From Proteromonas lacertae (lineage: Eukaryota > Sar > Bigyra > Opalinata > Proteromonadidae), in the NCBI GenBank assembly GCA_002245135.1, contig NGBS01000664.1, positions 1-29,931 on the forward strand: DNA of 29,931 nt. The letters run 5' to 3'. Numbering within the stretch: position 1 is the stretch's first letter; the number at the start of each line of letters is the position of its first letter. Below, piece after piece: positions 8,898-19,137 of the stretch. The position numbers and the translations under genes are program-made. The notes under the pieces are model-generated. The model was not told the DNA's origin. It did not search any database and worked only from the letters and a program-made list of their open reading frames with translations.

Positions 8898-9523
8898 CAA
8901 TAAAATTACTCAAATTGTCTGATAATATTCTATCTTCACATGGTTTTGTTTCTGGATCTCTCATGTTCATATAATAACATAAATCTAGGAATGATAATTG
9001 CAACTATCAGTTTGATGGATTATATGGTGTAGTTTTCTTCATTTAACGTGAATAGACTAACGCCTTAAACAGCATAACCCCACTAGAGTAATTACAGAAT
9101 ATATTGCCATATTTGATGTAAATTTCTTTCAGTTATACAAATATATCAAATAACAAATATATATATATATATATATAGACTTACATTTTAAAAGATATAA
9201 ATTTGAAAAGTTTGATATATGCTTGACATCATATTTATATTTTTCTTTAATGCTTAATTACATAATAGACTAAAATATATTATATCTCTTTATTATAGTA
9301 TATTCAATTTTTCTATATTTTTTCCCTGGTAATATAAGCTCATTGCGCTTAGATTTCAAGATACTTGATATTTACGCTTGATATAAGACCTAAACACAAA
9401 ACAATCACATCTACATTTTAATAATATTCTTATATTACAATAATCTAAACATATACTTTTAAAATTACAAAAAAAGAAAAGAGCTTGAGAAAAAATTTGA
9501 AAATTGAAAAAATAATTCAAAGA

Positions 9524-9554
9524 GTATAATTCTTAATTCCTGTATAACTGATAC
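9524..9554 (+). repeat. 31-bp inverted repeat, arm 1
   Basis: This arm matches the reverse complement of 12985-13015 with two mismatches (GTATAATTCTTAATTCCTG... core). Similarity stops at both edges, as expected for a short repeat end. The pair brackets the two hAT copies, but it also reaches 275 bp into the element that starts at 12740. Confidence 0.6.
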
Positions 9555-10007
9555 ATTTTTTCTATGCATCATCTAATGAAATTAATATTATATTTAATAT
9601 ATAAGTCAATTTTACTATTTAATAATAGTGTTTTCTTTTCATATTATGACAGTTTTTATATGTCAAAAAAAGTAGTTTATATAGCAAACTAACAATATAT
9701 ATACGTAAAACAAAGGACATATATTACGATTATAATGCAACTTTTTCATAAAAGATTATAACTCCTTTATCGCGCAGATTTCTTTATCGCGCGCGACAGG
9801 GCTTCCTTTATACTATCTAAAAATAGAAAAGGGTACAATTTGCCCTTTTCAATTATTTTATACAATTATTATATTTTGTGTGATTTTAGGGATATTAAAC
9901 GCTATAAAAATATTTATTCTTTTCATAATTATGTATTATTATCTTATAACAATAACAAACAATAATATTTCATTATAATAATAGCCTTAAAAGTAAGGGC
10001 TTTAAGA

Positions 10008-11538
10008 TCATTCATCACTAGAACTTTCATTTTCATCACTAGAATTTTCATCACTTAAACCTTCATCGCTAGAACTACCAGAACTTTCATCTTCATCACC
10101 AGAACATTGATAATCTAAAGTGTCATATGCTATATTGTTATCAATTTCATTCAGCACATCTAAATTATTTTCTTCTTCACTAATATCATTATCATCTTCA
10201 TTTCTATCTTTTTCTTTGTTTTTTTCTTTTAATAAATCATATTTTATTCTTAAAATATTATTTATAGTATTAAGCTGTAATTTATTTCTAATATGATTAT
10301 GAACTATTCCCTCAATACTAAATTATGTTTACTGTTTATGTCTAAAAATTCATATAGAGCTAAAATGCTGTAGTTTGCATGTCTAGTCTCATTTTTTATA
10401 ATGTCTTTAATAATTTCTTTTTCACTTGATGACCTTTTCATTAACTTTCTTTTAATTTTGGTTAATATTCTGAAACCATCATTTAATGTAGATGAATCTT
10501 TGCATAATAAGTGTATATTTGTGGAAATATATTTTGCAATCCTGTAGCATTCTTTAATTTCTGGTATATCTTCTTCCTTTAATAATTTTATCTGTAATAA
10601 AATTTCTTTATTGAGTAATATTTTTCTAAATACATCGCTATAGCTTGACCATCTCGTATCACAACCCTTGCGTATTTGGATATTTTTTTGTATAATTGAA
10701 TATATAGTTTCTCTAATCTTTTGATTATTATTTAAATTATGAATAATGTCATTACACATGACTATCACTTTTTTGTATTTCTCTATTTCGAATACTTTTT
10801 TACTGATTAAGTTTAGGATGTGTGCTAAACATCCAAACTTTACTACAGGTCTATTTTTTTTTTTCTGTAATACTACTTATCATTTTCATGGTGTAGTTGT
10901 TATCACTACTCACAGCAACAATGTTTTTAATATCCAGTTTATACTTCACTAATGTTTGAATTATTAATTCCACTATATTTTCTGATGTTTCTCGTTTATG
11001 TAAATAAATGGATTCCAAAAACGAAATATCACTGCTTTTCTTTATTGCCAAATTAATAACGTTTTCATTGGTTACTGATTTCCAAGCGTCCACAATTATA
11101 CATATTTTACTGTTATCTACAATTTCCTTTACTATTCTTTCTGCTTCTTCGTTCATTGCTAGATTTTATGCATATTATTAGATTTTTAAAGGATTTAGAT
11201 TGTATGGTTCTGAAAGCTAAGTTATTTTCTATAAGATATTTGGTCACCATTAAGTTTATTGCACGTTCATCATATCTCAATTCTGTAAGTTTTGATTGGA
11301 TTAGCTTTTCACTACATCTAATTTAATATATATAATAAATATATTTATACTTTTTGTAATGACGTTTCAAATTAGTGCAATGAGCAATAATCATTGCCTT
11401 GCACCTTCTGCATTGAATTCTGTTGTATTTTTCAAGGGGTTTCTTTAACACCACATCTTCATTAAAGTATCTATACACAGCATCTCTCGTTTTACCCATA
11501 TAAAATTGAAGTGCAAAATGATAGCTCGAAATTCTCAA
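10008..11538 (-). pseudogene. hAT-family transposase, copy 1 (decayed, internal deletion)
   Basis: The minus strand shows, in order: a BED-type zinc finger (CRRCKAMIIAHCTNLKRHYKK, about 11350-11430), a candidate 33-nt intron, a helical region (KLTELRYDERAINLMVTKYL), the DUF659-like catalytic core (IVDAWKSVTNENVINLAI, 10851-11156) with VAVSSDNNYTMKM, then GCLAHILNLI and CDTRWSSYSDVFRKIL (10304-10768), all typical of hAT transposases. The C-terminal dimerisation end (about 10200-10320, SIEGIVHNHIRNKLQLN) is reached only after a loss of about 300 bp compared with copy 2. The tail is rich in Ser/Asp/Glu. Frame changes occur, one at a run of eleven A near 10855. It is a dead copy. Confidence 0.8.
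11318..11350 (-). other. Candidate 33-nt intron in hAT copy 1
   Basis: On the minus strand it begins GTATAA and ends AAATTAG, directly after the BED finger (…LKRHYKK). Removing it keeps the frame into CSEKLIQSKLTELRYDE, which is ordinary hAT sequence, whereas reading through meets a stop. Same GTA...TAG pattern as the introns proposed in the Ginger-like element. Confidence 0.5.
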
Positions 11539-11894
11539 ACTATTTCAAAATACATTTAGTAGTATTCAAAATATACTAAATAGTAATTTTGAAATAGTTT
11601 TTCTATTAGTTTATGAAATATATTATGTAATATATCCTTTTTAACATATGTTAGTATATCTAGCTGATAATATGGAAAAGTTATAACAAAAAATCAGAAA
11701 AAATATACTATAGCCTGTGGTCCACAGGACGGGGACAGGACGAGGGATAGGGACGGACACGTCCCGGGACAAAACCCTATCGGGACGTCCATTTCCTCAC
11801 GCTCAACTACCAATATGAGATATTATTCTATAGAATCTTAAATTTTTTTTTTAATTTTTGTAAAAAATAAATTAATAATAAAAAAGAAATATAA
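11539..11894. other. Spacer between the two hAT copies
   Basis: No gene is seen. It holds a near-palindrome around 11535-11600 (AACTATTTCAAAA...TTTTGAAATAGTT) and the G+C-rich patch at 11711-11790. Confidence 0.5.
11711..11790. repeat. G+C-rich hAT terminal/subterminal block
   Basis: A sharp island of high G+C content. It contains the near-perfect palindrome CCTGTGGTCCACAGG (11714-11728), repeated GGGAC/GGAC units and the perfect palindrome GTCCCGGGAC (11761-11770). Similar guanine-rich short repeats lie just inside the ends of hAT elements. It sits just beyond the 3' end of hAT copy 2, so it is probably that copy's terminus. Confidence 0.5.
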
Positions 11895-12739
11895 TTAATA
11901 AGTTGGGCTTTGTGGTGGTCTGATATATTCATCATAATCACTTTCTTCATCTTCATCATCATCTTCATCATAATCGTCATGGTCATAACTATCTTCATTT
12001 GTAGTTATTCTGTCATTCAGTTGTTTCATTTTTATTCTCATCATATTATTAATTAAACTAATATTGAGTTTGTTCCTTGTTTTATTATGAATAAATGACT
12101 CAATACTAAACGTTCTTTCAATATATGCAGAACTTGTAGGGATTATGTTTAGATAATCAAATTTTCTTTTCAAGTTGGGAAAATAACATCCGTAGCTATT
12201 GTACCATACCTTCGGATTCATTTCCTTCGAATTATCAAAAATATCAGCTGGAGACCTTCCATATCTCATTCTATTTTCAAAATAATATAACTCTTCTGTA
12301 AGCTTTTTATCACAAATATGAGAAAATCTATTTAAAATGTATCTTTTTATACTATTAACAATTCTTTCATTAAATTTTTTGGAACTACTCACGTCTAAAT
12401 ACTCACTTAATATCAATATGCTATAATTGATTAGTTTCTTCTCTTTTTGATATATTACACTTATTTATTCTTTTCCTGTCTCTACTCAAATATTGAACTT
12501 TTTGGTATATATATTCTGTAATATTATATAATTCTTTAATTATAGGTATTTCATTCTTATCTAATAAGTTAATTCTTACAAGTATCTCTTGATTATCTAA
12601 CACACCTTTAAAAAGCTGGAAGTAACTACTCCAGCGAGTAGTAACTCCCTTTCTTATTTGTATATACTTTTTCAATTTATTGAATATTATTGTTCTAATC
12701 GTAACTGACGTATTTAGCTTATGAGCTATTGTATTACAT
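11895..12739 (-). pseudogene. hAT-family transposase, copy 2 (C-terminal half, truncated by insertion)
   Basis: It is homologous to copy 1 (IQIRKGVTTRWSSYFQLFKG against its IQIRKGCDTRWSSYSDVFRK; NYSILILSEYLDVSSSKKF). It carries the full C-terminal dimerisation region missing from copy 1: YFPNLKRKFDYLNIIPTSSA, then ERTFSIESFIHNKTRNKLN. The tail is acidic (DDYDEDDDEDEESDYDEY). One frame change lies near 12418. Upstream, coding signal runs as HKLNTSVTIRT to about 12735 and then stops abruptly at the inverted-repeat end at 12740. The N-terminal half is absent next to it, which indicates that the inverted-repeat unit was inserted into this hAT copy. Confidence 0.75.
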
Positions 12740-12872
12740 TTGTTGTGCGCCGTTTGTCAGAGTTGGCCGTTTGTCTACCAGACACTTTCAAAACAAACTA
12801 AATACACAATTACACTTCTTTTAATGAAAAATTGTTACTTTTATACTTACTTTGTCATATAACCTACATCTA
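12740..12872 (+). repeat. Left terminal inverted repeat of the HYDIN unit
   Basis: This repeat matches the inverted copy at 19005-19137 and the arms of the foldback element at 20757-21355. It contains CGCCGTTTGTC and GGCCGTTTGTC in series, then GACACTTT and AACAAACTAAAT. Confidence 0.75.
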
Positions 12873-12984
12873 TGAGTAACTACTAATTGTCATAATATTG
12901 AATAAAAACTATCAAAATATATTCTAGAAATTATGTATATTCCAAATTATATGTTTTTATTGACATATAATGTCTAAATGAGAA

Positions 12985-13015
12985 GTGTCAGTTACACAGG
13001 AATTAAGAATTATAC
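12985..13015 (-). repeat. 31-bp inverted repeat, arm 2
   Basis: Inverted partner of 9524-9554, with two mismatches. It lies inside the left part of the HYDIN-carrying unit. Confidence 0.6.
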
Positions 13016-13240
13016 CCCTTCTGACGTCATTTTTAATTTAAAATGTCATTTTCTTCAACTTTTTTGTTTGTATGTTTTTTTGGTTCAGTCAAAGAGAAAA
13101 AATGAATTTCAGCAGACACTTTGAAGAATGTTAAAATATTATATCAAGATATGAAGATATTTCAGAAAAGAAAAATCAAGCTTGTCAAACTTGACAGTTT
13201 TTTTTTTATTTTTTATTTTAGAAAATCAAAATGTAAGTAC

Positions 13241-13254
13241 TATATATATATATA

Positions 13255-13299
<45 letters not shown>
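13241..13299. repeat. Compound microsatellite (TA)n(TTA)n
   Basis: About 16 bp of TA followed by about 14 copies of TTA, directly upstream of the first recognisable HYDIN sequence. The long hydrophobic ORFs across it are artefacts of the repeat. Confidence 0.9.
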
Positions 13300-13329
13300 C
13301 AAAATACTTTCTTTATATTATTTATAAAC

Positions 13330-16300
13330 TTTATAATACTATCATGTACAGCGAAAGGTATAGAAGCATCATTATTTTATGAACATAAAGTAGATGTAAT
13401 TGATTTTGGTGATAAATTTATTAACAGATAAGCTGAAAGCGCATTTTAATAGAAAATCGAGGTTTAAGAAGTCAAAGATTAACTAAGCCCAATTATAGAG
13501 TAGAAAAAATAATATATCAAATTTACAGCAGAATAGTGTTGATTTAGACTTTAGGAGAAAAAATGTTTTAATTAGAAGAAAAAAAGCTCAAGCTCAAGAT
13601 TTAGATATTGGTTGAAGTACTCAAATAATATCAATGGATCCTGCTTATTTATCATTAGATATTGGTTGAAGTATTACTTACAAATGAAGGATCAATCAAA
13701 CCAAATTAATATTTACTCCGCCAGAAAGTGAAGTAGATATAGAAGAAAGTGTAACAATCGAAGTATCTTATACAAGTTCAACTCTTGGTGAATTTAGTGA
13801 TCATTTTGAATTTTCATTAAAAGGAGCAACTAATAATGTGGTATTAACAATAAAAGGACATGTAGTTGGTCCAACATTCTTCTTTAATAAGAATAAACTA
13901 GATTTTGGTATTGTAAGTTATGCGTTTTTTAACTCAACTGATTTGATATTAAGAAATACTTCCTCTGTTCCATTTATATTCAATTTACGAGTTCCTCAAG
14001 ATGGTAATTACTTAAACAAAGAATTCGAAATAATTCAAGCAGTAGCAACAGTATTACCAGAAGGAGAAGAGAAAATCAAAATCAATTTCATATCTCAAAC
14101 AATAAAAGTATATGATTATTGTTTAGCAATTGATATTGAAAGTGTAGGTGAAGCTTTATTAACAATTCCAATAAGTGCTGAATGTCGAGTAGCTGAAGTA
14201 GAATTATTAGAAGAATCATTGAAATATGGAGATTGTTATTTAAGATATACTTATTATCGAATTTTAACATTAAAGAATAAATCCAATTAAGTGCTCAATT
14301 TGAAAACAGAACAAGATAAAAGAAGTATATAGATTGGTAGTTATTTCCCTGATCCAGTTAAAGGTGTAATTTGTCCAATGGCAACTCAAATGATTAAAGT
14401 TTAATTAAATCCTGAGAAATTAGGTGATATGAGAATTCCATTCTATATTCAAATAATTGGCAGTCAATATCCTCCATTGGTATTAGTATTAGAAGCAAAT
14501 GGACTTGGACCAGTGATAAAGTCAAATTTAAATCATATAAAATTTGGTGATATAACTTGTTTAGATACTCATACAAAAGAATTTACAATAACTAATCCAA
14601 CTTCAATTCCAGCTTTTTATAAATTAGATTTTGAACGAGGATTTTATTTTAATACTGATATAGTTTGATGGTATATTACAAAGTAAAGAATCTCAAAAGA
14701 TAGTAGTTAGTTGCATGTTGGAAGATGTATTAGCTTATAAAGATACAATATACATAGCAGCAACTGAAGGAGATAGTGCAATTCTTCCAGTTACAGCTAA
14801 ATGTATAATAACAACAATATTTTGAGAAGATCCAGTAGATGTAATTGATTTTGGTGATCAATTCACAAACAGAACAATCGAAAGAGATTTTTTTATTAGA
14901 AAATCGAGGTTTAAGAAGTCAAAGATTAATTTGGATAAATCAAACAGCAGTAGAAAAAGAAAAATCTTTTAAAGCCAATAAATCAAAGATGGAAAGTGAA
15001 ATGAATTCAAACCTTATGAAGCTATATTTACAATAACTCCCAATGCAATCGAATTAAAACCCAATACTGCTTGAAATTTTGTAACATCTGGAAGTTGTGA
15101 AAAACCCTGTAAAGTGATGAAAATGTTTTCTTGTTTGAGGAAATTTGATGGAGAAATAAGAAATAATGAAGCAAAAGAAACCGAAGTAAAAGTGAACTTT
15201 ATGAATCCATTAATTCAATGCTTAGAAAAGAAAATCGAAGTTCAAAGTAAGACAGTTGTATTTAAGAATATATCAACATTGGGTTTAGATGCGATAATAA
15301 GTATAGCAGCTCCATTATTATTGAGTATGAATGAATTCCATTTAGAACCAAATGAATCAATGAATGTGACAGTGGAATTTGATCCAAATTATAAAGATGA
15401 TAAAATCTCATGTAAAATAAATGGAATATTGAATATAAGATATGAAGATCATCCTCAGAAAGATTCAATTCCATGTGTAGCTGATGTTGCCTTTCCCAAT
15501 TTATGATTATCTCAAAATGATTTTGATTTTGAACTGAAAATCGTCGAACAATTCCTTGTCCTTATCATTGGGAATTAGAAATAGATGAAACTGAAAATCA
15601 AACATCTTCAATCAATGAAGTATTTGAAATCACTCCAATTCAAGGTATTTTACAACTAGGTGAATGTGAAGAAATGGAATTGAGATATTCTGGAATACCA
15701 CATGTATTATCAAGAGCATTGGGTAAATGTTATGTAGATGGAGGACCAGTTTATAATATCAAAATGAAAGGTGAAAGTTCAGTCTTATCTTATAGATTGG
15801 ATAAACAAAATATTGATTTTAGTAGAATTCCTTATATGAAAGTAAAAGAAAGAGATTTTCATATATTTAATACAGGTTCAGTAGATTTTCCATTTAAAAT
15901 CTCAACTGATAGTGTATCTCGACCTGGTTTAGTTGGTGTTTCACCATGTAATGGATTAATTCCATCTCATGATCAACAAAGAATCTCTGTTAAAATGAGA
16001 GTAGGAATTCCAGATTCAGTAATAGAGAAATTAGTAATAGAAATAGCTCATTATGTTCCAATAGATTTTCTACTTTATATAACAGGTATTTATGCAAATA
16101 TCAAAGTGAATGATGCTGAATACCAGATAATTGGGAATATTACTTAGAAGAAGCTGATAGATTGATTGAATTATCCAATACAGAACATCCATTATCATTC
16201 CCAGCTTTACCATCACCAATCAAACAACAACCATCTTTACCTGAAGTAGTAGAATCTTCAATAGATGAAAGTAATAATAACACTATTATAAATACTGAAG

Positions 16301-18230
16301 GAGAAGAAGCAAGACAACAACAACAGCCAGAACAACCGGTTGAAGCTGAAAAGCCAATAATTGTAGATGGAGTTCCAGTTAATTCATCAACACATGGTTA
16401 AAAGAATTACCACCAGAACCAAAACTAGAAGGAGAATTAGCACCACATAGTGAAGAACCAACAATAGCAAATACAAATGCAGAAGAAGAAAAATCTAAAG
16501 AAAAAGAAAAAGATGAAAACAAAAAACAGTATTCTGCAAGAGTAAATAGTCAAAAATCAGTTTCTGACAGAAGTAATAATTCACAACAGAATTATAAATA
16601 CGAACAAATACGAAAAAATTACCTTCAGGAAAGAATACAACAGGATTACAAATCACAGTTGATAGAGAATTTAAAGCATTAAGATTATATTATATTGATT
16701 TATTATTAGATGAAATAAACAATCAAAATCCTGTTGATTTATGTTTAGCTCGAAATGGTTTAACAAATATCAGTAATAAAACAGGCAAAACAACAAAAAT
16801 GGCGAATAAGAAAATATCTAATTTACATTTAGGTGAATTTCCATTAGCTGATTATGTAGTAGATTTTGGTAATGTAGTTCGAACTGATAGTAAGATGAAG
16901 ACATTTACAATAACTAACATAGGTAATTTACCAGTGAATTTCGGAATAGAAAGAAGAACTTTAAAAGAGAGTGGATATACATTAACTCCAGATGAAGTGA
17001 AAAGATTACCAGAAAGTTCAACAGTGACATTTACAGCTAGTATTACAGCTAAATCTGATTTACCGTATGGAAGATATGATTTAGCAATTCCAATCAAAGT
17101 ACAAGGAGAACCAACTTATCGTATAATATAAAGATTATAATGTAATTCAAACTGAAGTAAGAGATGTAGGTGATAAATTGGCAGCGGAATTACCACCACC
17201 TGAAGAACCAGAACCAGTAGTAGAAGAAAGATCAGCTTTATCTGATCCAAAAAAAGGAGGAAAAAGAAGTAAATCAATTGATAAGAAAGGAGATAAAAAC
17301 TCATAGAAAGGTAAAAAAGAAAAACCACCACCGCCTCCTCCTCCACCATTTGGAGTTGGTTTATTATGTGATATAATCAATAACAATGGTGAAAGTGATA
17401 TTGATATAATAATTCAAGAAATCAAAGAAACAGTTCCATTGTTTAATACATATGGAGATTGGAAAGTTCCACCTCCAGTAGTATTCCAATTAGTTAAGAA
17501 GCAAATTCCAAGAAAACCCTTAATATCAACAAGTAATTATAAATTAATAGATGAAAATAATGCCACAAGATGGAAATTAGAACCTGATGAAGAATTGCCA
17601 TTAAAAGTGACATTTGAATAATTAGAAACTGATAAATTTAACTATTGTTTCCACTTTGAGATAGTTAATAAAGATTAAACGTATGAAGTTCCAATCAGTG
17701 GTATTTGTGATTATCCAAAAATTAATCAAAATCCGAAAGATATATTTATGAAATCAATAAAACAAAAGAATGAACAACAAATAATAAGTAAGAGATAAAT
17801 AAAGAACAAAGGATATTATGAATTTGGTCAATTATTAATAGGCAAAAACATAAATATGAGAGAAAACAATCCATCTTTAAAAGCTAGTAATTGTGAAACA
17901 ATTCAATTCAGTAATAATGGAATGTTTTCTACAACAGTTGATTTGTCAATTAAAAATGATGATGGAATATTCACAATAGAACCAACCCAAATCGATATTG
18001 AAGCAGGTGAAACTCAAACAGTAGATACTGGGGCATTTCCAGTAGAAAATATTCAATAAACAAAAGTTGAATGAAAAGATAGAATAATTTTTAAATACTG
18101 AGATGTTATTCAAACTACCCATTACTCCATAGATGATTTAATTGAAGGTATAGAAAGTTTAAATAACGAAGAAAAAGCGAAATTGTTTTACATTTACAAC
18201 AAAAAAAAACATTTATAGATTTAAATAATT
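13330..18230 (+). pseudogene. HYDIN (central-pair protein) fragment, decayed
   Basis: About 4.9 kb of plus-strand sequence encodes consecutive ASH-type domains that follow one stretch of HYDIN in order. Landmarks are KLDFGIVSYAFF (13900), LKYGDCYLRYTY (14230), FYIQIIGSQYPPLV (14440), VDVIDFGDQFTN (14840), PNYKDDKISCKINGILNIRY with HPQKDSIPC (15380-15480), KCYVDGGPVYNIKMKGESS (15730), VVDFGNVVRTDSKMKTFTIT (16860), and ISGICDYPKINQNPKD (17700). HYDIN anchors the C2b projection of the ciliary central pair. It is a pseudogene here: at least six frame changes, and about 13 stops where the frame is otherwise kept (for example near 14288, 14328, 14401, 14824, 15073, 15504, 17304, 17620, 17677, 17796, 18058). 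Only part of the >5,000-residue protein is present, and no introns are apparent over 4.9 kb. A tandem segmental duplication is visible. Identity is very likely. Origin (captured or resident) is open. Confidence 0.85.
13389..13482 (+). repeat. HYDIN segment duplicated at 14836-14929 (copy 1)
   Basis: Two exact matches at identical spacing, 13389-13413 with 14836-14860 and 13450-13482 (33 bp) with 14897-14929, show a 1,447-bp-period duplication. The sequence between and beyond has diverged more. Ordinary ASH repeats would not share 33 identical bases. Confidence 0.75.
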
Positions 18231-19004
18231 TCATTTTCTTTAAATATTCTAAAAAGTATCTTTATATAATTACAATGTGTTTGTTAGGTACACACATCCA
18301 CATAACATAAAAAATAATTTTGGAAAAAGATTTGAGTTGAATGTTGTTTCAACTTATTTTCTGATTTCAATTTTGTTATATTTGTTAATAATATATTATG
18401 ATTATCTCATATATGAAATATGAGAAATCAAAAGTGTCTCCTAGACAAACGGCGTGAGAATATTTAGAAATACGCCGTTTGTCTAGGAAACATTTTTTAC
18501 TTCTCAATTTTCTTCTGTAACTTATGTGTATCATTTCATAATCATTGATACTATTATATAAAACAAAAAACAACACATAAATTATTACTTTGTAATTTAT
18601 ACAAAAGAAGCTAAGTGTTAATAATATATTGTAATTGGCTACACGCTGAAATGAATGATTTTTATAGAAGGTATTGAAATATGAAATAAATTAATTAGTT
18701 GTAGCTTTGATATTCATGTCGATTAAAGATTGTATTTCTGTTTATATTGTAGATATTAACTTTGTAACTAAAATTATAGATTTTAATGAAAACCATGTGC
18801 ATATAAAACAAGTGTTTATATCAAAATATTGATTTTCGTACAAATAAGGGGGTAAGAAAATTCAAGTTTTTAGTTACATTTTTTTATTTATATCAACAAC
18901 AGAAGTGAGTTGTAAGCTAATATTTTATATTATTCATGTACTTAATATGTATTAATAGATTATGTAAAAAAATTTGTTACATAGGCTAATTAAGTCATAT
19001 CGTG
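18231..19004. other. Right non-coding interior of the HYDIN unit
   Basis: No gene is seen. It holds a small palindrome CTCATATATGAAATATGAG (about 18407-18425) and, right after it, the strong hairpin at 18434-18493. Confidence 0.4.
18434..18493. repeat. Hairpin made of two facing TIR-like ends
   Basis: Perfect 16-bp arms, CCTAGACAAACGGCGT (18440-18455) and ACGCCGTTTGTCTAGG (18472-18487), are separated by 16 nt. Each arm resembles the CAAACGGC end of the terminal repeats at 12740 and 19137 and is preceded by a GTGTCT-like phrase. It could be a right end and a left end abutting, which would split the unit in two, or a subterminal transposase-binding hairpin. Confidence 0.65.
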
Positions 19005-19137
19005 ACATGTCTATCATATACAAAATGTTAATATAAAAGTAACGATTTTTCATCAAGACAAGTAAGAATATACATTTAGTTTGTTTTAAAAGTGTCTGGT
19101 AGACAAACGGCCAACTATGACAAACGGCGCACAACAA
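19005..19137 (-). repeat. Right terminal inverted repeat of the HYDIN unit
   Basis: Inverted partner of 12740-12872. Its outer 50 bp (GTGTCTGGTAGACAAACGG...GGCGCACAACAA) is also nearly identical to 21311-21355. Confidence 0.75.

Larger units (their letters stand above)
8775..10007. other. Non-coding A+T-rich region
   Basis: No convincing gene is seen. The region holds a TA run of about 20 bp near 9158-9176, a duplicated CTTTATCGCGC phrase (about 9766 and 9781) that is the only CpG-rich spot, and one arm of a 31-bp inverted repeat at 9524-9554. It probably contains the ends of the Ginger-like and hAT elements, but none could be placed. Confidence 0.5.
12740..19137. mobile_element. 6.4-kb terminal-inverted-repeat unit carrying a HYDIN fragment
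   Basis: The two ends are inverted copies. 12740 onward reads TTGTTGTGCGCCGTTTGTCA, and the reverse complement from 19137 reads the same 20 bases. Similarity, by eye about 85-90%, continues for about 130 bp (to about 12872 and 19005) and includes a second CCGTTTGTC motif. No transposase of its own is seen inside. The interior is a decayed piece of a host ciliary gene. This matches the architecture of non-autonomous gene-capturing elements (Pack-type). No target-site duplication was recognised, so the superfamily is unknown. The alternative is two independent end fragments flanking a degraded host locus. Confidence 0.55.

Noticed and set aside
13231-13351. GTAAGT...TACAG intron at the HYDIN start
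   Set aside because: The ACAGCGAAAGGT at the supposed acceptor is itself coding, because it matches ACAGCTAAATGT in the related repeat at 14797.
13121-13382. Ile/Leu-repeat ORFs
   Set aside because: They are translations of a TA/TTA microsatellite.
14088-17386. Minus-strand ORFs across the HYDIN region (14088, 14394, 15262, 16852, 17116, 17147)
   Set aside because: They are low-complexity antisense shadows of the ASH-domain coding sequence.
13330-18230. Variant genetic code with TAA/TAG read as Gln
   Set aside because: Many in-frame TAA/TAG in the HYDIN relic sit at plausible Gln positions. However, Polinton genes here use only CAA/CAG for their many Gln residues, and several whole ones end naturally at TAA. 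TGA also interrupts the HYDIN frame, and there are frame changes, so ordinary decay is simpler.
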